Positions 54,749 through 64,000 of a DNA stretch of 64,000 bases are shown piece by piece (positions within the stretch are counted from its first letter, which is position 1; every line of letters begins with the position of its first letter). Made by a program: the position numbers and the translations under genes. Below the pieces are notes generated by a model. The model was not told the DNA's origin, made no database searches, and saw nothing but the letters and a program-made list of their open reading frames with translations. Source of the stretch: Gambelia wislizenii (taxonomy: Eukaryota; Chordata; Lepidosauria; Squamata; Crotaphytidae); contig JAUMIR010000004.1 in assembly GCA_030847615.1 (NCBI GenBank), forward strand, positions 187,366,501 through 187,430,500, read 5' to 3'.

Positions 54749-55135
54749 TATCAGGATTAAACAACTGCGCCACTGGAAAGGACGGAGGTAGCCACTATAA
54801 GGATCCAGTCAGAACTTCAATTTACTCAGACAATAATCACTGGTTAAAGTGTTTTATTGAAGAGGTAAAGAAGTGAACAGGTCCAAGGATATTAGCAGGA
54901 CTGGCTCACAGGAAGAAAGTGTATGGTTTAAATGAGGCTTGACCCATCCTCCCCCCTGGTTCCCAACCACCTGGCCAGATGTGACCTTGGAGATGAGAGG
55001 GGCTTGCCAGGTCCCTCAATGTACTCACATTCCAGCCCCCTCCCATCCATAAACAATCAATTTCCCTACAGCACATGACAGGAAACTGACTGGAGTCAGG
55101 CTAAGCAAGGCCTAGCTAAAGTCAGGATCCTGACA
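54749..55135 (-). mobile_element. candidate solo LTR, copy 1
   Basis: Read on the minus strand it starts TGTCAGGATCCTGAC and ends with a decayed TCCTGATA. It contains an antisense poly-A signal near 54854 (AATAAAACACTTT on the minus strand). The start and end motifs and the internal polyadenylation signal resemble copy 2 at 62980. No exact target duplication is seen. Confidence 0.4.
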
Positions 55136-55179
55136 GCCACATACTCAGATGAACCCAATTAGCAGTTTCCATTGTCCAG

Positions 55180-55370
55180 CATTAATTTGCAAATCATTAA
55201 AAAGAGTTGTAACTTTTTTTTAGCTTCTTAATAATTGCATCTACAGTACAGCGCTCTCATTTTGTGAGGAACAAGAATAATGCTGCGTAACCTTAACTTG
55301 CTGTTAATGTCAAGGTTATATAACAGCTGGAAGGTGTTATCTCATTAGAGCTCAGAAACAAAGCAGGGAT
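55180..55370. promoter_or_regulatory. candidate conserved non-coding element
   Basis: Contains a palindromic octamer-type site in TTAATTTGCAAATCATTA (about 55188), followed by TTAATAATTGCATC and GAATAATGCTGCG. No repeat resemblance. Called on motif density only. Confidence 0.35.
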
Positions 55371-56189
55371 GTCTCTGATGTCTCTTGGCGTAGGGAACTT
55401 CAAAACACATCCATACACACATCTAGGGCTGCTTCACCATGAGCTAGCACTTGCATGAAAAGGGCACCTGCATTTTCTTATGAATTAGGGCACTATTGTG
55501 TTGTTACAATTGTGGAAGTAGCCTTCTTTCCAGGCTTTAATGATCTTGCTGGCTTTTTTCAAGACCACCAAAGATATAAAAGATTTTTGCTTTTCTGAAG
55601 AAAAAGAAGCCACCTAAGTGCTTACATTTCTGAAGCATTTAAATTTCATGACTTTTTAAAATACTCATATAAGAAAAGTACTGCTGGAAGAGACCAAAAG
55701 CTGATAAACAATGCCACGAGGGGTAAGGCAAAGAATAGTTAATTGTAGCCAGTCCAAAAGTCAAGATCACACAAACATGGAGAACAGTCAGTTGCAGAGA
55801 CAGAATGGCTGCAAGCAATACAGATGTCACGGAGCTTCTGGGAGATTTATAGGTGGCTGCCTCTGGATGCCATGTGCTTGATGAGTCAACTTTTCCTGTT
55901 CAACAGATGCTGGGACCTACAAAGTCTCTCCTTATCTTTTTGGCAAACTTCAGAGGATGGAGGTGCATCCTCAGCATGTGCCAAGTCCTGCTGGGGAGAG
56001 GGTGCCTCAACTGTTTCAGCCTCCAGCTCCGATTTGGAGAGGCCGCTACTTTTTGAAGCCATAAACTGGCAATTTGATTTTTCTTTGTTCAGTTCTACAG
56101 ATTCCAGTGGGTGAATTATGACAAGTATCCAGTTTCCTGTTCTGAGCAACTAGATGCCTACAGAAAGCTCACATGCAGAAGATTAAAAC
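55371..56189. other. unannotated sequence
   Basis: Overlapping reading frames at 55824-56149 on both strands have no recognisable domain. Confidence 0.45.
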
Positions 56190-56790
56190 AGTACTTCTTT
56201 CCTGCTCTTTTTGATCAGAAAGGTGCCTCTGATATGGAGGAAGCATTTTGCCATCATGACTACTAGTCACTGATAACCTAGTCTTCCATTAATTTGTCTA
56301 ATCTCCTTTCAAAGTCATTTAACTTGATGGCCATCACTATATCTTATGGTAGCAAATATTTATTTCCTCTGAGGAAAAGTAGTTCATGTTGTTTCTTCCA
56401 AATCTTCCAACATATAGTTTCATTGGAGGACCCCAGATTTTAGTACTGTTCTCCACACCATTTTTAATAATACACTTTTGGTTTTACTGCTTTGAACAAC
56501 TTGATGTCACTGCTCACCTCTACTTTTAGGACTTTTAGGTTGCTTATCAAATTTAATAGCACTGGTCCCAAGACAAAACCATGGGGGGCTCCAATGTTCC
56601 ATCTCTCTATTGTAAGAAATGCCCATTTATTACTACTCCTTGCTTGTTATTCTTTAGCCAGTTAATGATCCATCAGAGGGCCAATCTTGATATAGTACTG
56701 CTAATCAGCCTTAGGTTTAGAATTTTGTAAAAAGCTTTTCTGGACATCCATGTGAATAATATCTGTCACAGTGGTGAAGAAGCTCCAATT
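56190..56790 (-). mobile_element. old L3/CR1-type LINE fragment, minus strand
   Basis: The antisense order of blocks is typical of L3/CR1 ORF2. The 3' terminal blocks lie near 56290-56420 (TTTGTCTAATCTCCTTTCAA, ATCTTCCAACATATAG). RT-coding antisense follows: AGCACTGGTCCCAAGACA near 56560, ATTTATTACTACTCCTTGC, TTTAGCCAGTTAATGATCCA, and AAAAGCTTTTCTGGACATCC near 56730. Highly diverged with no open frame. Confidence 0.75.
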
Positions 56791-57620
56791 GAGGGGTGAC
56801 CAGTTTCAGATGGTCCAAGGGGCAATTTGTAATTCCAGGACCCATAGGATGCTGTACCAGGCCTGAAGTTCGCAATTTCTTTCATTCTTTCTTTTTTAAA
56901 AAACAAAATGTAAGTGGTCCAAAGTCTACTTGCAGATTCATTCTGGTAACTAGGTGGAGGTCTGCACACCATTTTATCATCAACCACTTATGGAGGCTTC
57001 CAGGAGCAGGAAATGACACTTTTGGAGGGGGTTACTGGGAACCGCAGGATAGCCTAGGGGCCACAAAAATGATCCTGGGGGCCAGATGGATCCTATAGGA
57101 CACAGTTTGCCCACCCCTTCTTTAGCCCATGAACCAGATCTGCCCTTCCATCTGGCAAACTCTGTCCCAAACCTCAGCCTATCGTGAAGTCCCACTTCTC
57201 AGAGAAGGATAAAGGGAGAAGGTTAGCCAGTCCCATTGGAAGTAGGCACCTTAAGGCATCTGAAAACATCTCCCTTTTTGGTACTGCTCAACTGTAGTCA
57301 GCTGATAATTCAAGATTTCTTCCTACATCAGCAGGTTACCACAATTCCTGATCAGGAAACAGTTGAGAAGCTGGAGGAGGAGAGGACATCATGGAATCAA
57401 ATCTCTCTTCTCCACAGTCCCTTTTCTTAAGCTGCCAAACATTCTGAGAGAAAAAGAGTTGGTAGGTGTTTTATCTACTTTGGTTTTGACTCCATCTACC
57501 TTGGGCCGTGGTGCCACGCACTGTTAGAATGTGTTCACAGCATGTTGCTACTAAGGCAATTTAGGCCTTGGATCAAAAACATATCCCTTCTCTTGGTCTA
57601 ACAGTTCATTTGTGTGTGTA
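56791..57620. other. unannotated sequence
   Basis: Nothing recognised. The GGGGGCCAGATGGATCC stretch near 57078 may be repeat-derived. Confidence 0.4.
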
Positions 57621-57859
57621 CAGTAGGACCCCTGTATCTGCTGGGGATTGGTTCTGGGGGTCCCGTGGATACCAAAAACCGAGGATAATAGCAAACACCA
57701 TTGAAAATAATGGTACTTACAGTTTAAAATACCATAGAGTTGCCTTGGAGGACCTAGAAAATGGCTAGAGATGATACATTTTCTAGGAAGACTCTATGGT
57801 AGGTGTGCTGTTTTGTGTTCTGTGGATAATTGAATCAGTGGATACAGGGGGTCCTATTG
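57621..57859. mobile_element. M-family MITE, copy M2 (complete)
   Basis: 239 bp, ends CAGTAGGACCCC and GGGGGTCCTATTG, with TA on both sides (57619-57620 and 57860-57861). Reverse orientation to the window-start copy. Reference copy for the family here. Confidence 0.87.
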
Positions 57860-57984
57860 TACTTGCTGAGAGTGTTGACACTCTTAAAGAACACTAACAG
57901 ATTAGCTGGACAGGCCGTACCTGTGCAGAAAGCATGGTAATTCTTTTTTACAGCAAGACCTATTCTTCGGAATATCTGACAATT

Positions 57985-58085
57985 ATTTCTTCTTCCTCTT
58001 CTCCTCCATTTATATAGTGCTGTTAATGTACATGACACTTTACATGAACAGTTTACAATTGATGCAAGCCTTCAGGCTTGCAAAG
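57985..58085 (-). mobile_element. L2-type LINE or SINE 3' end
   Basis: TTTATATAGTGCTGTTAATG and GACACTTTACATGAACAG resemble the L2 3' terminus at 43500-43560 (TTTATATAGCACCATAGGC, AGCACTTTACAGAGG). Confidence 0.6.
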
Positions 58086-58449
58086 ACAGGCACACAAAGA
58101 AAGGAGGTTGGCAGTAGGGGAGAGGATTAAGTCCAGGAGATGCTTTCTTCTCTTCTCTCTCTCTGGGACCACAGCAATAGTAGTTGGGATGGAAGGAGGG
58201 GCTTTCTTGCTGGACCTGGGCATGATGGAGTTGTGCCTGCCTGTATTTCTCTCTCTCTAGAAGTCACATCATTATCTTTACTACTCTAATACTTTCCACC
58301 AATTTATCTGGAATACATAATAAGCTAATTTAGTTTTAATTTTTGGATCCCCTCCCCTCACCAAAACTTTTAATAAAAACTGGTCTTACCTTTGATGCTC
58401 CCCAGCTCTTTGCTATAGCGGCCACTCTGGGGGACATTACATATTTTAT

Positions 58450-59100
58450 TAGAAGATTAGCAAGTTCACATCTGACTTTTTTAAGAACTTGTAATTTCCA
58501 GATCTGATGACTTGCTAATTTTCAGTTTGTTAATAAGGCCTAGAGCTTCATCACCTGGTACCACTGTTTGGCTCATTTCTTTATACTCCCTCTCAGAGAA
58601 AGCCAGTTCAGGCATGGGTAGCTGTCCTGGATCTTCTGCAGTGAAAAGAGAGGCAAGTATTCATTCAATCTTTCTACGATCTCCTTATCCTCATTTAGTA
58701 AGCCTTTTAACTTTCTTTCAACTACTGTTTTAGCTGTCCATTGATTTGATTTGATTTACATCTTGCCTTTCTCCCAATCCTGGAAGTTAAGTAGCACACA
58801 GCAAGACCCAAACTGGTAGAGATAAAAGGACAAAATGTGCAGGGAATTTTGGCTTTGGCCCCACCTGCTCTTTCCATTTCTCTGCTGCAGTGTTGCCCAC
58901 TAGGCAAGGGAATTTGACATCCCTTGTGCTCTGCTGCTTGATGTGCTTATATCACTTTGCCTCTTGGAGAGCCATCCCTGCTAAATCTGTTTCCTTTATT
59001 AGTGAACTGCTGCATCACTTCATATTTTTCTGCCTTTCATTTCTGAACATTGAGAACATAGGAAGCTTTTCTTGTTATATCAAGTCATTATGTTACCTAC
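58450..59100 (-). mobile_element. diverged CR1/L3-type LINE fragment, minus strand
   Basis: Blocks such as AGAGGCAAGTATTCATTCAA, TTTCTACGATCTCCTTATCC and TAGTAAGCCTTTTAAC resemble the antisense linker between endonuclease and RT of CR1/L3. A SINE-tail-like TTGCCTTTCTCCCAATCC near 58765 interrupts it. No open frame. Confidence 0.5.
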
Positions 59101-60763
59101 CCTGACACCCCCAGCCCCATATCTATATTAATAATTGGTAACATTTAATAATTAGGTCAACACATGGCCTTTCGCGCAGTGTGGCCATTAATATAAACCT
59201 GGGGGAACTAGAAAAACCCAAAGACAAACATTGCTTAGTCAGGTATAAACTTAAGGACAGGCTACCTAAATTCTAAAGAAATACTAATTCAGAAGGCAAC
59301 TGAATGCATGTACACCTGGCTAATCCCATCTGCCCAGGCTGGTACACTCAAACCTGTAAACAATCTTCATTAGTTTACTCCTACCTAAACAAAAGAAGCT
59401 GCTTCCTCCCTTTCAGTCACAAAGTATTAAATTATTAAAGTGCTATTAACATATCTGGAAGGCCTTTGTCACTCTCTGAGCAACATCACAAGGTATTGTC
59501 TTTTACTCTAAATCCCATCCCCAGAAGGCAAATATTGACTATAAAAACCCTTTGAAAATGCAACTCAAGCACTCACAGTTTACCTTCCTACCTATTCCAC
59601 ATCAGACTACGCAGCTGTTCCAGATTGGAACCACCCTGTTGGTTTCTTCTGTGACCTCATCTCTAAAGGAAAAGGTGTCGTATCACCCACTGAAAACTCC
59701 TTTCACTATTCCTCTATCTAAGCCTCTCCCACTTTATGTGTTAGTCTTGCATGAATTGCTTGATGCCTGAATGTGTGCATGATTATTGTTATTATTTTTC
59801 ATAAGTAAAGATAATCTGTTGTACTATCTAGCTTAATGTCTCCTCCTTAGTACAGGTATAGTTGGTCACAAGGTCCTGCTGTTACCCAACTCTCACATTG
59901 CCAAGCTGAGCATATTAAAATCCCCCAATTTAATATCAATATTCAGAGGGTCCTTAAGTCCCAGAGCATTTAGGGTAACAACTATTATCAGTCTGTATAG
60001 CCCAGAACTCTAACTAGCAATGATTAACTAAAGGCTCATATCTTGGTTTTTCCAAGGAGCTTCTTCCTGAACTCCTTCTAACAGGATGTGACAGGCACTG
60101 CATAAGAGGCCTGTGCATGAAGTTATGCATGCCATCATTTAGCAATGGCCCTTTTGCTTCTGCTTGTTCATTTAGTTGAGCCATTAGCTGAACATCTCCA
60201 AAAAGATGGAGCAAATATTCACTTTTCTTTATGTCTGGTTTTAACATGGAAAACTTGAAACCTGCAAAGTGACAAAAACATTTCTCAGCCTCCTCTCCTT
60301 ACCCCTGCTGGCTAACACATACAATCAGATTAAAAGACACTTTCTTTGTGTGTGATGATGATTTGTAGAAACAACCACCATCTCATCATCATTCAAATGG
60401 CTTGAATGGGAAGAAGAAACCAGCCTCTATAAGTATTTTTGGAAGCAGTTTTGACCTGACATCTCCTTTCTCTTTTGTTCTGCTGTTCTTGAAAAGCCAC
60501 CTCAGGTGCATTTCTGAAATGAAGAGTGATCCCGAGGAAAGTCTTTGGTTGTTATAAATCACCCAGGAACAGAGAGAGGCTTTGTGTAAAACTTGCTGAT
60601 AAACAACCCGATTTCAGCTATTCAGTGGTATGATTTCTAGCCACAAGTCTTGCCTTTGTGGAAGACAAGGGCAAAGGTAACCTCTACGTCGCATAATCAT
60701 TTGTTCCTTGAAAGAAAAGCCTATGATCTTGACAAATGTATTTCATTTGCAAAGTGTCTCCTA
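59101..60763. other. mostly unassigned sequence
   Basis: 59895-59960 (TTAAAATCCCCCAATTTAAT) may be another old CR1/L3 scrap. No gene. Confidence 0.4.
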
Positions 60764-61849
60764 GGTGCCAGTTAGACGGTAGTTTTGTCGTGGAGTGTCC
60801 TGGGACTTATTGATCCTGTATTCATCCCTCGTTGTTTACATGATTTTTGTCTCTGATTTGGATATCCCAGGAGATCCTGGGATCATTGTTTACACGGCAT
60901 CACATCCCATGTATGTCTCTTCTCCCACTATATACTATCCTGTTGGGGGTGTTTTGTTTTGTTTTGTTTACGTGTGTTTATGGTGCTGGGATTTTTTCCC
61001 CGCTGTTAATCAAGGATGCGATTACTTGTTTTTTCAAAACTCAGTGACTACTTCCTGTAGAGTTTCCTGGCACGAGTGATGCTATTGGCTGGCACAAATG
61101 TTTGTTCAAGCTTCTACATTGGTCAGAGAAGGAAGGCAAAGACAACCTCCTCTGCACAATTTGATTTAAAAAAAACCCTGATGGGTAAATACCCCCCCCA
61201 AGTTAAAATCCATGTAAAAGGAGAATGCCAGTACAGACACACAAGGCATTTTAAAAGACAAACCTCAGTTGGTGCGATCATCTGCCCAGACGCTGGCAGT
61301 TTTTACTGTGTCTTTAAACCCATGGAGTGGATGCAGACGGGGGATGAATGGGTGATCATCTGTCCATGATCTCTTTAAAATTTACTCTCTCTTTAAAATT
61401 TAAACCCAGCATGCAGGGGAGGGACAGGTTAAAGCTGAAGGGTTTGCAGTGTAGAAATCCATTGAACAGGGTGACAGTGCAGAGACACACATACAAACCT
61501 ACGTGCAGCTGGAAGGGAAGCCTTTTGTTTTCAGCTGATGAGGCTGAATCTATTGAATGGGTGACTGACCCCTCCTCTGATCTCTGAGCCCACCCCTGGT
61601 CACATCAATTTCCGGTCATCACCAAGTACCGAGATATCTTGTCCCGGGCTGTTTACATTTCCAATTTTCCGAATCCTCCCGTCACTTTTAAAAAAATCGC
61701 TACAAACTGCAGGACGGAAAGTCCAGCTGGTTGAGGGATAAAAGGTGGCCCCCCTTCCGAAAATCTCAGGACTGTCACGATGTATGTGTAAACAACCAGG
61801 GATTGACACGAATTCATCCCACTACATATTCATCGTGTAAACAGCGACC
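60764..61849 (-). mobile_element. family D DNA transposon, copy D3, reverse orientation
   Basis: Left end GGTGCCAGTTAGACGG, right end CATCGTGTAAACAGCGACC. Mirrors D1, including the antisense CCAAT block (GCTATTGGCTGGCAC near 61081), a GGGTTTGCAGTGTAGAAATC block near 61440 and TTGTTTTCAGCTGATGAGG near 61527. It is the most diverged copy. Flanking trinucleotides do not match. Confidence 0.85.
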
Positions 61850-62979
61850 TCCTCTCAACACCCCTAACAGCCATCCCTTCATCATTAACCTAAAATTCTA
61901 GCCTGCTCTGCTTATCCAAACTATCATTTTTCTATTTGTTTGTTTATTTACTGGTTGTCTGCTTCTCTGTGCTCAAGAGGTGCATTTAATACAGTGGATT
62001 TATCCTGCAGGAAAAAGGCTGAACCATAAAAATTCATGATGATGGGCCTGCAAGGTTAAGTACTGTGCTGTCAATGAGTTTAATTATTCATGGTCAGCTT
62101 TAAAAAATAGGAAGGTTCTTCTTTTTACAAATATTGGAGTTACATAAAATAGATAGAAATCGACTTAACCCTCCATGTTATGTATTCTGAAATGAACTAG
62201 TGACATTTGGTATAAGCAAATATCAGGGCAGCCACACTACCTTGAGCTGAGATATATTGATTTTCTCTAGGGAGACATATCTTGCACATCATTTAATTGT
62301 GCTGAGTCCCCAAAGATGGATAGATGTCTCTTTGTTATAGCTGAAATCTGCATGAAGTACAGATTAATAGGATAAAGTGACCGGGGCCTTCAAATGAAAT
62401 GGATTTGTTGCCCTGCCTTCCTGGTAAATATTTTTTTCTCCACTTAAGTGGAAGATAGTATCAGGTATATGTTAGGTGAAAGACATTTGTGTGAAGCTTC
62501 AACTGCATTGACTGGAAGAAAATGACGAACCAAGGGTGGCTGGCAGGCTCACCTCTACCCTCCAGATCAATCACAGTGCATTTCAAGAGGGCTTAATTAG
62601 GCACCCTACATAAAACAAATTACAAGAGACACTGACATTGTCCTCAGACTTATGCACTAGGCCCAAGCTAGATGAGACACAGCTGCCCCAGTTACTTAAG
62701 AAGTGTCTCTGATGTTTCTGATTTTCACAGCAAAAGAAGTCAGGAGCATTATATCTCCTTACATCCCAACAGTTGCTCTCACGGGGCTAGATCTGCTATT
62801 AAGCAGAGTGAAGGAGTTTCCTTAGGCAACAGAAGCTGGCAATCATGTACAGGTTTTGTAGAAAAGAGTTGTGTGAACCACATGGTTTGCCTTGACTCTC
62901 CTAAGCCCACCTGCTAGCCTCAGATGCAGTGGGACATACTCTCCAACATTTTGCTGATCAAAACTGGGACCTGTGCTGC
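61850..62979. other. unannotated sequence
   Basis: Contains a TTTAATTATTCATGG-type AT-rich patch near 62080 but nothing that supports a gene. Confidence 0.45.
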
Positions 62980-63400
62980 TGTCAGGTATTAGCACTTCCA
63001 AACTCATAGAGCACAAGCTTCAGGTTTCACCAGAAAGCTTTATTGCCAGAAATCCAGGACGCATACAGTACAAAGTCATTGCTGAGACTGAGAACCTAAT
63101 GGATGCACTCTAAGATAAAAGCATTTTACAACCAATACAATCTGGCAGGCTGCATAAGCACTAGTTGTCCATCATCCACTGACACAAGCATTCCTTAAAC
63201 TGAAAGTTACCATCTTCCCAGCATCCCTAGCCTTGAAACTAATACCATTAATTACAGATGCCTTATCTCCTTTCCCAAGGAAAGCCGAAACAGTTACACA
63301 TACATCATTTCACCTCTACACAAACTGGTATGCACACTCTACACCAAGACCACAGGGAAACTAATGAATATGGCAGGAGCAAAGGGGACCGATCCTGACA
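62980..63400 (-). mobile_element. candidate solo LTR, copy 2
   Basis: 421 bp with TGTCAGG and CCTGACA inverted ends (TG...CA). The minus-strand poly-A signal AATAAAGCTTT lies near 63035-63045. Ends resemble copy 1 at 54749. No internal retroviral genes and no exact target duplication. Confidence 0.45.
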
Positions 63401-63806
63401 GTGACCAAGTGACATCAGAGTGTGGTCAACATGGAAAAAGTTATCAATGAGAAAGAATAAACAAACTAGGAGAGGCTACTTTTGTCCGAGACCCTGGAAG
63501 AGCAAAATGTCATCTCCTCCTCCCCCCCCCCTGCAGAGTTGATAGAGTGCAACCTACTTTTGCACTTTGAAGTAAACTGAGGACAAAGGAGTAAAGGGAG
63601 GAGGAGAGAGAAACAGGGCCATTTTAAAAGCAGCTGAAAGAGCAGGACGACAAAGGATTAGCAGGACTGTTGCTGCCAAGTTGGGACAGTGGGAGATGAT
63701 GGTGGAGGGCCCAATCTGGTTCCTGCTGCTGTTGCTATTCTTTGCCTTCAAATCTTTTCTGGCTTACCTTGTATGGTGACCCTGAACCTATCACAGTGTT
63801 TTTTGA
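63401..63806. other. unannotated sequence
   Basis: A CCCCCCCCCC run near 63522. No gene. Confidence 0.45.
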
Positions 63807-64000
63807 GGAGATTTTCACACGGGAAAATTATTCTGTGGGGAGATTGGGAGAGAAACGGGGCTGTTCCGGTAGCAGCACCCCATTTCGCACACCCCCTTCC
63901 TTCTCCTGATCTCCTGTCATCTTTCCTCTGTGCTGCTTCCATTTCTCTCCCGGTATGTTCCGTGATTTTTCACTAATGAACATTGTTAATTAGTAAAAAA
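63807..64000. mobile_element. family C DNA transposon, copy C2, cut by window end
   Basis: Starts GGAGATTTTCACACGGG, preceded by TGA (expected 3-bp duplication). It continues with AAACGGGGCTGTTCCGGTAG, like the GTTCCTG/ACGGG-rich subterminal part of C1. The right end lies outside the window. Confidence 0.65.

Overview
The window is a repeat-dense stretch of a squamate reptile (lizard or snake) nuclear genome. This follows from the co-occurrence of CR1/L3 LINEs ending in the ATAGAATCATAG 3' signature, BovB and another RTE-type LINE, L1 and L2 fragments, a Penelope-like reverse transcriptase, Sauria-type tRNA SINEs, 5S-rRNA-derived SINEs and many non-autonomous DNA transposons. I find no host protein-coding exon, tRNA or rRNA gene. 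Every longer reading frame I could identify belongs to a retroelement, and all are decayed. The window is best read as intergenic or deep intronic DNA. || Layout. 0-9.8 kb: a MITE cut by the window edge, a CR1 split by two DNA transposons, a ~100-bp tandem repeat, a second CR1 piece, then a 2.66-kb CR1 with endonuclease and RT (minus strand) abutting an RTE fragment with an inverted 5' half. 10-16.9 kb: palindromic TA-flanked MITEs, L1 and CR1 scraps, and the first copies of several larger non-autonomous families (A, D, E). 18-26.3 kb: family C, three E-family elements, and an old L3 LINE broken by an E element, an L1 tail with an exact 18-bp target duplication, and a SINE. 26.6-29.2 kb: a BovB LINE interrupted by an A element and an L1 tail. 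29.2-32.2 kb: mostly unique AT-rich sequence with conserved-element character. 32.2-36.6 kb: a promoter-like repeat and a nearly full-length RTE LINE. 37.4-51.2 kb: almost continuous mosaic of E, BovB, Penelope, L2, D, a foldback element, BovB again, A, T and A. 51.2-64 kb: sparser, with 5S SINEs, two similar candidate LTRs, old L3/CR1 pieces, a third D copy and a C copy running off the end. || The most unusual signal is shared by the non-autonomous DNA transposons. Families A, C, D and E have GG- or GTCTACAC-type terminal inverted repeats, and where both flanks can be read most copies sit between 3-bp duplications (TAA, TCA, TGA, CTA, TGG, CCA, CTG), which suggests one PIF/Harbinger-like group. 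Three E copies carry the same module: an inverted CCAAT box, 58-59 bp later a Kozak-context ATG, then 29-35 coding bases ending at a GT splice-donor-like site (consensus GTAAGT in two copies, GTGACA in the third). A fourth copy keeps the CCAAT-to-ATG spacing. A and C copies keep a splice-donor block (ATCCAG/GTAAGT), and A copies add a pyrimidine tract-CAG, a 22-25-base mini-exon and another GTAAGT. These look like retained 5' gene parts of lost autonomous elements, or captured host first exons, scattered as ready-made promoter/exon cassettes. Family letters (A, C, D, E, M, T) are mine; all boundaries were read by eye and most are good to a few bases, some only to tens of bases.
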